Assembly: GCA_964554665.1 (NCBI GenBank)
Contig: CAZKPP010000035.1
Coordinates: forward strand, 1-19,619
Direction: 5' to 3'
Source of the DNA: UBA3263 sp964554665
GTDB taxonomy: Bacteria; Bacteroidota; Bacteroidia; Bacteroidales; Muribaculaceae
Length of the DNA stretch: 19,619 bases
Shown here: in pieces, positions 7,487-15,368 of the stretch
Layout: each line of letters opens with the position of its first letter
Numbering within the stretch: the stretch's first letter is position 1
The notes under the pieces: model-generated
Told to the model about the DNA's origin: nothing
Databases searched by the model: none
What the model saw: the letters and a program-made list of their open reading frames with translations, nothing else
Position numbers and translations under genes: made by a program

Positions 7487-8664
7487 TCCTCTTTGACGGC
7501 TTCTATGGGGTTAACCTTCATGGCCTGCGAGAGCTTATGGTAGCCTTCAACAACTATTTTCTCTCCTTTGCCCAGGCCGCGCTCAACTATGGTGCTGTTG
7601 TTGAGTTCGGGGCCGGTTTCGATGAAGCGTTTCTCAACAATACTGTCGGGGCGTACAACGTAAACGTAGGCGCCGCCTTTTTCAATAACGATTGCCTTCG
7701 ACGGAATGGCTACGGCATCGCGCCTGAGGTCGAGCAGCACTTTAACCTTGGTGAACTCGCCCGGCAGCAGCTGGCGGTTGGGGTTGGGCATTTCGGCGCG
7801 CACGGAGAAGGTGCCCGTCTGTGAGTCAACCTGAGGCTCCGCAAAGTCAACCAGTCCGCGATATGGATATTCCGAGCCGTCGGCAAGGGTTATGGTAACG
7901 TAGGATGTCAGCTTGTCCGATTCCTCGTCGCTGCCGAGGCTAACGTTGCGGTCTTTGCTGCGCAGATAGTCGAGCGCGGTCATTGAAAAGTCGATTCTGA
8001 CGGTGTCGCTCTTAACCACCGTGGCCAGCAGCGATTTGCCTCCCGACGGACCCACAAGGGTGCCTATGTCGGCCACTCGCTCCGAAATGTAGCCCGAAAT
8101 CGGCGAGGTTACGTGGGTGTAGCTCAGCGTGAGCTCGGCCTGGGTGAGGTCGGCTTTGGCCACGGCTTCTTCGGCGTTGGCGCTTTCGGCGGCGGCAATG
8201 GCGTTATCCAAATCGAGTTGCGATGCGGCATTCTGCTCATAGAGCGGACGGATGCGCTTGAGGTCGCGATCGGCCTTCTGGGCCTGGGCCTTAGCCTTGT
8301 TGAGCTGAGCTTTGGCTTTATTGACTCTGGCTTCGTAGACGCGCGGGTCGATAACAAACAGGGTCTGGCCCTTTTCAATGCGCGAGCCTTCCTTGAAAGT
8401 CATCTGCTCCAGGTAGCCTTCAACGCGGGCATGGATTTCAACGAACTGCTGCGCGCGGATGCGTCCAACGTATTCGCCATAGATATTAACGTCGGAAGTA
8501 TTGACTGTTTCTACTTCTACATTCGGCAACACTATAACCTGGTGTTTTGGCTTGAGCAGAAAATATAGGGCGGCTGCCAGAATCAGCAACACAAGCACAA
8601 TGATGAGCCATAGTTTTTTGCCACGAAGCAACATGCGCGACAATGATCGGATATTCTTTTTCAT
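7483..8664 (-). CDS. RND efflux periplasmic adaptor (membrane fusion protein, AcrA/MexA family)
   Basis: The 393-residue protein links the RND pump to the outer-membrane channel. A short basic N-terminus precedes a single hydrophobic anchor (about 17-37), with no lipobox cysteine, so it is held by a membrane helix rather than a lipid. Next come the first half of a lipoyl-like domain (about 70-105, VEIHARVEGYLEQM...GQTLFVIDP), an Ala/Lys-rich alpha-hairpin (about 108-170), the second lipoyl half (HVTSPISGYISERV), a beta-barrel domain and a membrane-proximal domain (from about 310). It is first in the operon, directly behind a strong promoter, with a short A-rich leader (ATATAACCAAAACG) and no Shine-Dalgarno sequence. 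Confidence 0.95.
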   Translation of the reverse strand: MKKNIRSLSRMLLRGKKLWLIIVLVLLILAAALYFLLKPKHQVIVLPNVEVETVNTSDVNIYGEYVGRIRAQQFVEIHARVEGYLEQMTFKEGSRIEKGQTLFVIDPRVYEARVNKAKAQLNKAKAQAQKADRDLKRIRPLYEQNAASQLDLDNAIAAAESANAEEAVAKADLTQAELTLSYTHVTSPISGYISERVADIGTLVGPSGGKSLLATVVKSDTVRIDFSMTALDYLRSKDRNVSLGSDEESDKLTSYVTITLADGSEYPYRGLVDFAEPQVDSQTGTFSVRAEMPNPNRQLLPGEFTKVKVLLDLRRDAVAIPSKAIVIEKGGAYVYVVRPDSIVEKRFIETGPELNNSTIVERGLGKGEKIVVEGYHKLSQAMKVNPIEAVKEE

Positions 8665-8683
8665 CGTTTTGGTTATATATCCG

Positions 8684-8715
8684 CAAATATATGTATAATC
8701 CCCCGAACCACCAAA
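8684..8715 (-). promoter_or_regulatory. Consensus promoter of the RND efflux operon
   Basis: On the minus strand TTTG (8712-8715) is followed after exactly 20 bases by TATATTTG (8684-8691). Both match the Bacteroidota -33/-7 consensus fully. The -7 element ends 19 bases before the adaptor ATG. The -33 TTTG lies in the loop of the terminator hairpin of the preceding gene. Confidence 0.78.
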
Positions 8716-8729
8716 GATTCGGGGGATTA
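8696..8729 (-). terminator. Terminator downstream of the uridine phosphorylase gene
   Basis: A 12-bp perfect stem (8696-8707 with 8718-8729) has five consecutive G-C pairs and a 10-base loop. It lies 16 bases after the stop codon at 8746. The following sequence ATACATATATTTG is A/T-rich but lacks a clean T-run, so termination may be partial. Confidence 0.68.
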
Positions 8730-8745
8730 CTTGGTAAAAATTGAA

Positions 8746-9618
8746 TTAGATGCGGTCGAGGACGGTGCGGACCAGGTCGGCGATGGCGTTTTTATATTGC
8801 GGGTTGGCCGTGTTGTTATAGCGGTTGGCAATGATTGAGCAAACAGTCATGGCTTTGTGGCCCATCAGTCGGGCGAGGCCCTGAAGCGGAGCGGATTCCA
8901 TTTCGTAGTTGGTGATTTTGCGGCCGTTGAAGCGGAATTCTTCAATGCGGGCGTTCAAATCGGGGTTGGCCAGGTGGAGGCGCACTTCGCGGCCTTGCGG
9001 GCCATAGAAGCCAACGGCCGAAATGGTGTTGCCGCGCACCATGTCGTCGCCGCCGATGCGGTCAACCAGCGAAGCGTCGGCATCGACAACGTAGGGCTTG
9101 GCCCAGAGGGAATTCCAACCTGTGTGGTCACACAAGGCATGCTCGAAGTCGAGGTCGGCAACGCTGTTGCGGCCGGCATAGTAGTTCAAAACGCCGTCGA
9201 AGCCAATGGCCTTTTCGGCAATTACCGGGGTGCCGAGGGTCAGTTCGGGCTGCAGGGCGCCTGAGGTGCCGATGCGCACCATTGTGAGCGAGCGGGTGTT
9301 TTCGCGTACCTCGCGGGTTTGAAAGTCAACGTTGGCCAGGGCGTCGAGCTCGGTAACCACAATGTCGATATTGTCGGGGCCGATGCCGTGGCTCAGACAC
9401 ATTATCGGTTTGCCCTTATAAGTGCCGCCAATGGTGTGGAACTCGCGCGACGACACTTCAAACGTGCGCTCGTCGAAAAATGAGGCCACCATGTCTACTC
9501 GGCCCGGGTCGCCAACAAGGATTATGCGGTCGGTGAGCTGGTCGGGGCGCAGGTGGAGGTGAAAAACAGACCCGTCGGGGTTTATAATCAGTTCTGATGG
9601 GGGGATGATTCGTGGCAT
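8746..9618 (-). CDS. udp: Uridine phosphorylase (NP-I nucleoside phosphorylase family)
   Basis: The 290-residue enzyme is predicted to split uridine with phosphate into uracil and ribose-1-phosphate (pyrimidine salvage, cytoplasm). The phosphate loop VGDPGR is at 35-40, the RIGTSGALQP segment at 115-124, and the ribose-binding NYEMES at 237-242 is identical to that of E. coli Udp. FYGPQGREVRL (204-214) lies where uridine phosphorylases carry the Gln/Arg that read the uracil ring, which favours uridine over purine nucleosides. That specificity call is inference. Length is slightly above the 253 residues of E. coli Udp because of extra N-terminal sequence. It lies 19 bp after dprA and is the last gene of its cluster, ending at a terminator. 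Confidence 0.88.
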   Translation of the reverse strand: MPRIIPPSELIINPDGSVFHLHLRPDQLTDRIILVGDPGRVDMVASFFDERTFEVSSREFHTIGGTYKGKPIMCLSHGIGPDNIDIVVTELDALANVDFQTREVRENTRSLTMVRIGTSGALQPELTLGTPVIAEKAIGFDGVLNYYAGRNSVADLDFEHALCDHTGWNSLWAKPYVVDADASLVDRIGGDDMVRGNTISAVGFYGPQGREVRLHLANPDLNARIEEFRFNGRKITNYEMESAPLQGLARLMGHKAMTVCSIIANRYNNTANPQYKNAIADLVRTVLDRI

Positions 9619-9637
9619 ATATACTTAGATTTTAAGG

Positions 9638-10750
9638 TTATACTCGCTGATAGCGTCCGCCGGGCAGAGCAAGCACCAGCCCGCGGAATTCCATGTCGAT
9701 GAGCAGCGACATGAGTTTGCTGACGCTGAATCCGGTGAGGGCGGTTAGCTGCTGCACGCTTGCTCCGGAATCGGTGGTCAAACTTTCAACAATCCGGGCC
9801 TCGTCGGAGTTCATTTCTATGGGCAATTGGGGCGACGCGACGCTGTCGGCGGCATTCTTTACCGGCCATTGGAGTGCCCGGCAAAGGTCGCTGGCGTCGC
9901 TGATGAGCATGGCCGTCGAGGCGGCAATCAGCCGATTGCAGCCGGCCGAGTAGGGGTCGGAAATGCGCCCGGGCAGGGCAAAAACGTCGCGGTTATAGCC
10001 TGCGGCGATATTTGCGGTTATCAGCGCGCCCCCTTTTTCGGCGCTTTCGGCAACTACGACGCAGTCACACAAGCCGGCGATTATGCGGTTGCGGGCAACG
10101 AAGTTTCCTTTATGAACTGGCGTGCGGTGGCCATATTCGGTCACGAGCAGGCCGCCGTCGCTGACCATGCGCCGGGCGTCGCCGCGATGGTCGGCCGGAT
10201 AAATGTTGTTGAGGCCGGTGGCCATGACGCCGACCGTCGGCACTCCCACGGCCAGGGCCGCGCGGTGGGCGGCAATGTCGATGCCGTAGGCCAGGCCGCT
10301 GACAATTGCCACATTGCCAACATTTTCGGCAAGGTCGGTTACCAGCTTGCGGGTAAATTCAATGCCGTAGGGGGTTGCATGGCGCGTACCGACTATGCCT
10401 ACCATGCGGCGCTCGTTGAGGTCGAGCGACCCGCAGGTGTAGATAACCGTCGGCGCATCGTCGCATTCGAGCAACCGGTGAGGATACGCCGGGTCGGTAA
10501 AATAGAGCGCGGTAATCTTGTTGGCTTCCAGAAACGATAATTCCGCGGCCGCGTCCTCAAGAACTTTGGCGCGATAGTCGGCGCTGTAGATGCGGGCCTT
10601 GGATTGAGTTAGATAGCGCAGGCGGGTTTCCGGCATTTCGAAAAACTCTTTTTCGCTGCCGGCAAGTTGCAATAACTCGCGCCCGAGGGTCAGATTCATG
10701 CCCCGGACCGAACTGAACGCGATTTTATAGAGCAACTCCCTGTTGGTCAT
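9638..10750 (-). CDS. dprA: DNA-processing protein DprA
   Basis: DprA (Smf) binds incoming single-stranded DNA and loads RecA during natural transformation. It also occurs in species not known to be competent. In this 370-residue protein, residues 1-75 form a helical helix-hairpin-helix-like N-terminal region. A Rossmann-like core follows, with GTRHATPYG (121-129), SGLAYGID (151-158), NFVARNRIIAGL (216-227), KGGALITA (239-246) and VFALPGR (256-262), all hallmark DprA motifs. Residues about 313-370 form a winged-helix domain typical of longer DprA proteins. The ATG directly abuts the TAA stop of the thioesterase gene, with no gap, so the two are surely co-transcribed. Confidence 0.95.
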   Translation of the reverse strand: MTNRELLYKIAFSSVRGMNLTLGRELLQLAGSEKEFFEMPETRLRYLTQSKARIYSADYRAKVLEDAAAELSFLEANKITALYFTDPAYPHRLLECDDAPTVIYTCGSLDLNERRMVGIVGTRHATPYGIEFTRKLVTDLAENVGNVAIVSGLAYGIDIAAHRAALAVGVPTVGVMATGLNNIYPADHRGDARRMVSDGGLLVTEYGHRTPVHKGNFVARNRIIAGLCDCVVVAESAEKGGALITANIAAGYNRDVFALPGRISDPYSAGCNRLIAASTAMLISDASDLCRALQWPVKNAADSVASPQLPIEMNSDEARIVESLTTDSGASVQQLTALTGFSVSKLMSLLIDMEFRGLVLALPGGRYQRV

Positions 10751-11161
10751 TTATTCTTGGTCGACGATATATTCGCTGAAGGCTTCGGCAAATTCCTCGC
10801 CGCGGCTCGGGCGGCCGTTGATAACGTTAACAATGGTGACCTGCGCGTCGACAACCATGCGGCCGTCGGCAGCAACTATCCACTGATGAAAAATAAAGCG
10901 TGCGCCCTTGCGGCGAAGGCTTACGAGGCTCGTGAACTCTTCGCCCAGCCCCAGCGACGACAGATAGTCGATTTCAACGCGGCGAACCACCGGCGACATG
11001 TTGCGGCGGCGCATTTCGGCGAACGAGAATCCGGCCAGGGCACAGAACTCGTGGCGCGTATGTTCCAGATAGTTGAGGTAGCGCGCGTTGTTGACAATGC
11101 CTTCACAGTCGACTTCGTAGTCGCGCACTTTCATCGGCAGTTCAAAAGCTGGTTTGTCCAT
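10751..11161 (-). CDS. Acyl-CoA thioesterase, 4-hydroxybenzoyl-CoA thioesterase (hot-dog) family
   Basis: The 136-residue protein is a single hot-dog domain of the 4HBT/YbgC type, which hydrolyses acyl-CoA thioesters. The family signature is at the N-terminus: VRDYEVDCEGIVNNARYLNY, with the likely catalytic Asp18. The usual D-x-x-G-H/V pattern is here D-C-E-G-I, so the position often held by His is Ile. The long helix YLEHTRHEFCALAG and the core strands follow. The substrate cannot be predicted. It sits between tsaD (21-bp gap) and dprA (0-bp gap) in the same cluster. Confidence 0.87.
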   Translation of the reverse strand: MDKPAFELPMKVRDYEVDCEGIVNNARYLNYLEHTRHEFCALAGFSFAEMRRRNMSPVVRRVEIDYLSSLGLGEEFTSLVSLRRKGARFIFHQWIVAADGRMVVDAQVTIVNVINGRPSRGEEFAEAFSEYIVDQE

Positions 11162-11182
11162 GGGTGGGAGCGGAAAAATCGG

Positions 11183-12208
11183 TTAAACTTGCAGGCGGGC
11201 GAAGGGCGCGGCATCGAGGTCGCCGAATTCGCCGCGGCGGAATTTGAAGGCACCGGCAATGGCTACCATCGCGGCATTGTCGGTAGTGAACTTCCGCGGC
11301 GGAATCCACGCTTTCAGGCCACGGGCGGCGCAAAAGTCGGCAACGGCCTGACGCACGCCGGAGTTGGCCGACACCCCTCCGCCTATGGCCACGGCTTTGA
11401 CGCCGGTTTGCTTTACGGCCAGTTCGAGCTTGGCCATCAGGGTTTCGATTATAGCGCTCTGAATCGAAGCGGCCAGGTCGGCCAGGTTATCTTCTATAAA
11501 GGTTGGCGACTGTTTAAGGCCGTCGCGCACTGTGTAGAGAAACGAGGTTTTCAGACCGCTGAAGCTATAGTCGAGGCCGGGAATGTGGGGCTTGGCGAAC
11601 TTAAACGCCTTGGGGTTGCCTTCGGCGGCCAGGCGGTCGATGTGCGGGCCGCCGGGGTAGGGGAGGCCCATAACTTTTGCGCACTTGTCGAAGGCCTCGC
11701 CGGCGGCATCGTCGATTGTGCGCCCCAGGATTTCCATGTCGGAGTCGGAGCGCACGAGCACCAACTGCGAGTTGCCCCCCGAAATCAGCAGGGCAAGATA
11801 GGGGAATTCGGGAACTTCATCGTCGGGCTGCTCGCGCACGAAGTGGCTCAACACGTGGCCGTGGAGGTGGTTGACGTCGATCAGCGGAATGCCGAGGCCC
11901 AGGGCCATGCCTTTGGCAAACGAAGTGCCGACCAGCAGTGAGCCGAGCAGGCCGGGGCCGCGGGTGTAGGCAATTGCCGACAGCTGCGACTTGTCAACGC
12001 CGGCGCGGCGCAGCGCGGTGTCGACCACCGGCAGGATGTTTTGCTGATGGGCGCGCGAGGCGAGCTCGGGCACTACGCCGCCATATTCTTCGTGGACCGA
12101 TTGCGAGGCGATTACGTTCGACAGCATCAGGCCGTTGCGGATAACGGCGGCCGAGGTGTCGTCGCACGACGATTCGATGGCAAGAATTATTTCGTCCGGT
12201 CGGTTCAT
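11183..12208 (-). CDS. tsaD: tRNA threonylcarbamoyladenosine biosynthesis protein TsaD
   Basis: The 341-residue protein transfers the threonylcarbamoyl group to A37 of ANN-decoding tRNAs, working with TsaB, TsaC and TsaE in the cytoplasm. It is an ASKHA-fold ATPase. The opening motif ILAIESSCDDTSAAV is at 8-22, followed by PELASRAH (48-55). The metal ligands H114 and H118 lie in NHLHGH, equivalent to H111/H115 of E. coli TsaD. Further on are LDYSFSGLKTS and GGGVSANSG. Length matches the family. The start codon overlaps the trpS stop as ATGA, so it is translationally coupled to trpS. Confidence 0.97.
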   Translation of the reverse strand: MNRPDEIILAIESSCDDTSAAVIRNGLMLSNVIASQSVHEEYGGVVPELASRAHQQNILPVVDTALRRAGVDKSQLSAIAYTRGPGLLGSLLVGTSFAKGMALGLGIPLIDVNHLHGHVLSHFVREQPDDEVPEFPYLALLISGGNSQLVLVRSDSDMEILGRTIDDAAGEAFDKCAKVMGLPYPGGPHIDRLAAEGNPKAFKFAKPHIPGLDYSFSGLKTSFLYTVRDGLKQSPTFIEDNLADLAASIQSAIIETLMAKLELAVKQTGVKAVAIGGGVSANSGVRQAVADFCAARGLKAWIPPRKFTTDNAAMVAIAGAFKFRRGEFGDLDAAPFARLQV

Positions 12209-13290
12209 TTGCGGAAGCGTGCGGCCTGCGAGGAAATCAGTTCGTTGTCGTCGAAATAGTTGATGTGCATTGCGCGGCGCACTTCGTCGAGGGTCTGTGC
12301 GGCGGTTTCGCGGGCCTTTTCGGAGCCTTTGCGCAGAATTTCGTAGACTTCGGGAATATTCTGCTCGAAATATTGGCGACGCTCGCGAATGGGGGCGAGC
12401 AGCTCTTCGAGAATGTTGATCAGCAGCTTCTTGACGGTGCCGTCGCCGAGGCCGCCGCGGGTGTAGTGGGCCTTGAGCTCGTCGAGGTTGGCATAGTCGG
12501 GCAGATATTTAGCAAAATGCTCATCGCGGCAGAATGCGTCGAGATAGATAAACGGCGCGTTGCCTTCGAGGTGTCCGGGCGAGTCGATGGTCAGGTGCTC
12601 GGGGTCGGTATACATGCTGTTGACCTTTTTCTTAACCTCTTTGGGAGTGTCAGACAGGTAGATGCAGTTGCCGAGGCTTTTGCTCATTTTGGCTTTGCCG
12701 TCGGTTCCGGGCAGGCGCATGCAGGCGGCGTTGTCGGGCAGCAGTATTTCGGGCTCAACCAGCGTCGGGCCATAGATATGGTTGAAGCGGTTAACGATTT
12801 CGCGGGTGAGCTCAATCATCGGGGCCTGGTCTTCGCCCACGGGAACGGTGGTGGCCTTGAATGCGGTGATGTCCGATGCCTGGCTGATGGGGTAGCAGAA
12901 GAAGCCTACGGGTATCGACTGCTCGAAGTTGCGCATTTTGATTTCGGTCTTCACCGTAGGGTTGCGCTGAACGCGGCTAACGCTCACGAGGTTCATATAG
13001 TAGAACGCCAGTTCGCAAAGCTCGGGAACCTGAGTTTGAACGAATATGGTCGTTTTGGTCGGGTCGATGCCCACCGAAAGATAGTCCAGGGCGACTTCGA
13101 TAACGTTTTGGCGCACTTTTTCGGGGTTGTCGGCGTTGTCGGTCAGGGCCTGGGCGTCGGCAATCATAACGAAAATTTTGTCAAACAGGCCGGTGTTCTG
13201 CAGTTCGACGCGGCGGCGCAGCGAACCAACAAAGTGGCCGAGATGGAGTTTGCCGGTAGGACGGTCGCCGGTAAGGATGATTTTTTCCAT
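12205..13290 (-). CDS. trpS: Tryptophanyl-tRNA synthetase
   Basis: This class I aminoacyl-tRNA synthetase charges tRNA-Trp. The 361-residue protein shows the HIGH-type signature HLGH at 16-19 (in DRPTGKLHLGH), the GEDQAPMIELTREI segment near 152-165 that binds tryptophan and the adenylate, and KMSKS at 201-205. It is somewhat longer than the 334-residue E. coli enzyme, through insertions including the stretch around the KKKVNSMYTDPEH segment. The RPTGKLHLGH opening is the form seen in a distinct bacterial TrpRS subgroup. It follows the helicase gene after 16 bp, with an A/T-rich leader, and is coupled to tsaD by an ATGA overlap. Confidence 0.96.
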   Translation of the reverse strand: MEKIILTGDRPTGKLHLGHFVGSLRRRVELQNTGLFDKIFVMIADAQALTDNADNPEKVRQNVIEVALDYLSVGIDPTKTTIFVQTQVPELCELAFYYMNLVSVSRVQRNPTVKTEIKMRNFEQSIPVGFFCYPISQASDITAFKATTVPVGEDQAPMIELTREIVNRFNHIYGPTLVEPEILLPDNAACMRLPGTDGKAKMSKSLGNCIYLSDTPKEVKKKVNSMYTDPEHLTIDSPGHLEGNAPFIYLDAFCRDEHFAKYLPDYANLDELKAHYTRGGLGDGTVKKLLINILEELLAPIRERRQYFEQNIPEVYEILRKGSEKARETAAQTLDEVRRAMHINYFDDNELISSQAARFRK

Positions 13291-13306
13291 TATATACTTA
13301 AGGAGA

Positions 13307-14620
13307 TTAGTTTAGAGTTGTTACGCGGACTTTTTTGCCTTTGATTCGTCCGGCGGAAAGAGTTTGGGCCAGGGCTGCGGTGTCGGCGCCGGTAATGGCT
13401 ACCAAGGCGCGGTGGTCGTGGAGCGCTATGGGGCCGATTTGGTTGGCGGCGAGGCCTCCGGGGCCTGTCAGCGCGCCGACGATGTCGCCTTTCGACAGTT
13501 TTTCCTTGCGCCCGCTGTGGAAGTAGAGTGTGCGGCAGGGCCGGGCCCACGGCTGCGGCTCAACGTGGGCGAACGAAATCGGGCCTGCGCCCGCCGGGGC
13601 TTCTTCTTTGGGCCCAATGAGGTAGTAAACGTCGCCTTCGGCACCCATGCGTCCGGCGCGTCCGTTGCGGTGGGTCAGGGTTTCGTCGGTCAGGGGCAGA
13701 TGGTAGTGAACAACGTTGCGCACCTGCGGAATGTCGAGGCCGCGCGCCGCAAGGTCGGTGGCAACCAATATCGGCGCCGAGCCGTTAGTAAAAACGTCGA
13801 CTGCCGTTTCGCGGTCGTGCTGGTCGAGGGCGCCGTGATAGAGCGCGGCCGGAAAGCCTCCCTTTTTCAGAAATTCATAGACCCGCTCGGCGCTTTCGCG
13901 ATGGTTGACGAACACTATTGTTCGCTCCTGGGGCAGGCGCAGCAACAGGCCCTTGAGGGTGTCGAGCTTGTCGGCATCGGAGCTGGGGATCGCATATTCC
14001 TTCAGCTTGGGTTGTTCGGCCGAGCCGTCGGTGAAGTCGAGGGTCTGCAGGCCGCGGGCCGGAAGCCAGTCGGGGAGTTCGTCGAGACGTGTGGCCGAAG
14101 TGAGTATCAGTAGCTGCGGGGCGTGGATTTTGCGCACAATGCGGCGCATTTCGTCCTGAAAACCGAGTTCGAGCGATTTGTCGTATTCATCGGTGGCGAG
14201 CACCTTAACTCGATAGAGGTCGAGGCGTCCGCGCCCTATGTGGTCGAGAATGCGCCCGGGGGTGCCGACTACCACGTCGGGCACCGCGGCCTCCAGCGAA
14301 CGTGTTTCGTCGAGCACGGAGTGGCCGCCGTAGAGTGCAACTATTCTCAATTGCGGCGCCAGGGCCGCAAGGGTTTTGGTAATCTGAAGCACCAGCTCGC
14401 GGGTCGGGGCAATCACCAGGGCCTCAACGTGGCCCGTGCCTCCTTTTACGCGAGGGAGCAGCGCCAGGGCGAAGGCCAGGGTTTTGCCTGAGCCGGTGGG
14501 CGCAATCAGCGCCACCGCCGGTGTTTCGGCCGGCAGCCCCGCCATTTTATGCTGCATCGGAGTCAGCTGCTCAACATTGAGCCTCTTACCCGCATTGCCA
14601 ATAATCTCCTTTACTTCCAT
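13307..14620 (-). CDS. DEAD-box RNA helicase with DbpA-type C-terminal RNA-binding domain
   Basis: The 437-residue protein is an ATP-dependent RNA helicase, likely acting in ribosome assembly. Helicase motifs in order: Q motif LTPMQ (19-23), motif I APTGSGKT (40-47), PTRELVLQ (72-79), TPGR (120-123), motif II DEYD at 144-147 in place of DEAD, motif III SAT (175-177), ATDLAARGLDIP (287-298), and motif VI HRNGRAGR (317-324). Residues about 362-437 (GDIVGALTGPGGL, IGPIALHDH, IKGKKVRV) resemble the RRM-like domain with which DbpA recognises 23S rRNA helix 92. All ATPase residues are conserved, with the Tyr replacing only the variable third position of motif II. The ATG is 12 bp after the antitoxin stop, so the toxin-antitoxin promoter may also feed this gene. 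Confidence 0.93.
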   Translation of the reverse strand: MEVKEIIGNAGKRLNVEQLTPMQHKMAGLPAETPAVALIAPTGSGKTLAFALALLPRVKGGTGHVEALVIAPTRELVLQITKTLAALAPQLRIVALYGGHSVLDETRSLEAAVPDVVVGTPGRILDHIGRGRLDLYRVKVLATDEYDKSLELGFQDEMRRIVRKIHAPQLLILTSATRLDELPDWLPARGLQTLDFTDGSAEQPKLKEYAIPSSDADKLDTLKGLLLRLPQERTIVFVNHRESAERVYEFLKKGGFPAALYHGALDQHDRETAVDVFTNGSAPILVATDLAARGLDIPQVRNVVHYHLPLTDETLTHRNGRAGRMGAEGDVYYLIGPKEEAPAGAGPISFAHVEPQPWARPCRTLYFHSGRKEKLSKGDIVGALTGPGGLAANQIGPIALHDHRALVAITGADTAALAQTLSAGRIKGKKVRVTTLN

Positions 14621-14632
14621 CTTAATGGTGCG

Positions 14633-14998
14633 TTACACGCCGAGAATAATGTTAGCGTCTATGTTTAACGACCTGCTCAAGGCTCGTCCTTGTTTAAGGG
14701 TCGGTTCTTTTTTGCCTGAGAGGTATTCGCTTATTCTTGACGGGCTTACACCAATGAGTCGGGCCAATGCCGTTTGATTTAATCCCATTTCGAACATTCG
14801 CAGTTTTATGACATCGGCTAATGAAGGCTCACCAATGGAATAATGCGCGTCGGCGTAGTCGGCAACCAGCCCCGATAGCAGGTCGAGTTCTATACTATTC
14901 GGGTCTGAAAGGGGAGTGGAGTCGTTGACCAGGGGTAAAAGTTCATCAATGCGACCAAGTGCCCAACGGTATTGTTCTTCATTCTCAATCTTTGTCAT
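14633..14998 (-). CDS. higA: HigA-type antitoxin, XRE-family helix-turn-helix
   Basis: This is the antitoxin and likely autorepressor of the toxin encoded just upstream. From the ATG at 14998 it is 121 residues, starting MTKIENEEQYRWAL. That N-terminal segment is typical of Bacteroidota HigA proteins that pair with HigB_toxin. The XRE helix-turn-helix lies in the C-terminal half: MGLNQTALARLIGVSPSRISEYLSG, with the recognition helix around SPSRISEYL. An alternative in-frame ATG at 15025 would add nine residues and overlap the toxin gene. The internal start is preferred because it leaves an 11-bp gap after the toxin stop and matches the expected N-terminus. Base composition is more AT-rich than in surrounding genes. 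Confidence 0.88.
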   Translation of the reverse strand: MTKIENEEQYRWALGRIDELLPLVNDSTPLSDPNSIELDLLSGLVADYADAHYSIGEPSLADVIKLRMFEMGLNQTALARLIGVSPSRISEYLSGKKEPTLKQGRALSRSLNIDANIILGV

Positions 14999-15009
14999 AT
15001 CTAAAATCG

Positions 15010-15303
15010 CTAAATTGTTGAACAATCGATTCTGTCGTATTCACTATGAGTCCCGATAAATCGGATGTAGACCCATTTAATAGTGAATTTGATAACAACC
15101 ACGAGCCTGTGATGGTTTCCTTTGATGTTGAAAACATAGTGTTGGTTTCCTACGGAGTCAACGCTATTGAATGTCGCCTTGACGTCTGCGAAGCTCTTCC
15201 ATTCGGCATGTCGCACAACGCGAACCCATTCTTGAAGCGCAACGCGTGTTTCAGGAAACCGTTCAATATATTTTTTCAGAGGCTCTTCGGTTATTATCCT
15301 CAT
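15010..15303 (-). CDS. higB: HigB-type mRNA interferase toxin
   Basis: The 97-residue protein matches the HigB_toxin branch of the RelE/ParE fold (PF09907-like): a helical N-terminus, WKSFADVKATF, VFNIKGNHHRLVV and the C-terminal YIRFIGTHSEYDRID. Toxins of this group cleave mRNA, mostly on translating ribosomes. Toxin-first gene order, with the HTH antitoxin following after 11 bp, is characteristic of higBA modules. All conserved segments are present, so it appears intact. The pair interrupts a co-directional run of housekeeping genes between purM and the helicase. Confidence 0.92.
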   Translation of the reverse strand: MRIITEEPLKKYIERFPETRVALQEWVRVVRHAEWKSFADVKATFNSVDSVGNQHYVFNIKGNHHRLVVVIKFTIKWVYIRFIGTHSEYDRIDCSTI

Positions 15304-15323
15304 AGATTCTGATAGCTCGATTG

Positions 15324-15355
15324 CAAATTTAGGAAAAATATTCCAAATTGTGAAA
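15324..15355 (-). promoter_or_regulatory. Promoter of the toxin-antitoxin operon
   Basis: The minus strand has TAAATTTG (15324-15331, exact TAnnTTTG) preceded after 20 bases by TTTC (15352-15355, 3 of 4 match to -33 TTTG). The start site would be near 15317, about 14 bases before the toxin ATG. Confidence 0.55.
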
Positions 15356-15368
15356 TAAATATTACAAA
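15336..15368. repeat. 12-bp direct repeat, candidate antitoxin operator
   Basis: AAATATTCCAAA at 15336-15347 recurs as AAATATTACAAA at 15357-15368, with one mismatch and a start-to-start distance of 21 bp (two helical turns). The copies lie over and just upstream of the -33 region of the toxin-antitoxin promoter, where an autorepressor would be expected to bind. Confidence 0.5.

Noticed and set aside
10757..11941. 394-codon + strand open frame spanning the thioesterase and tsaD genes
   Set aside because: It runs across two genes with clear conserved motifs on the other strand and has no recognisable motif of its own.
12265..13344. 359-codon + strand open frame opposite trpS
   Set aside because: It is the shadow of trpS, whose HLGH and KMSKS motifs are on the minus strand. 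Its composition is unlike a real protein.
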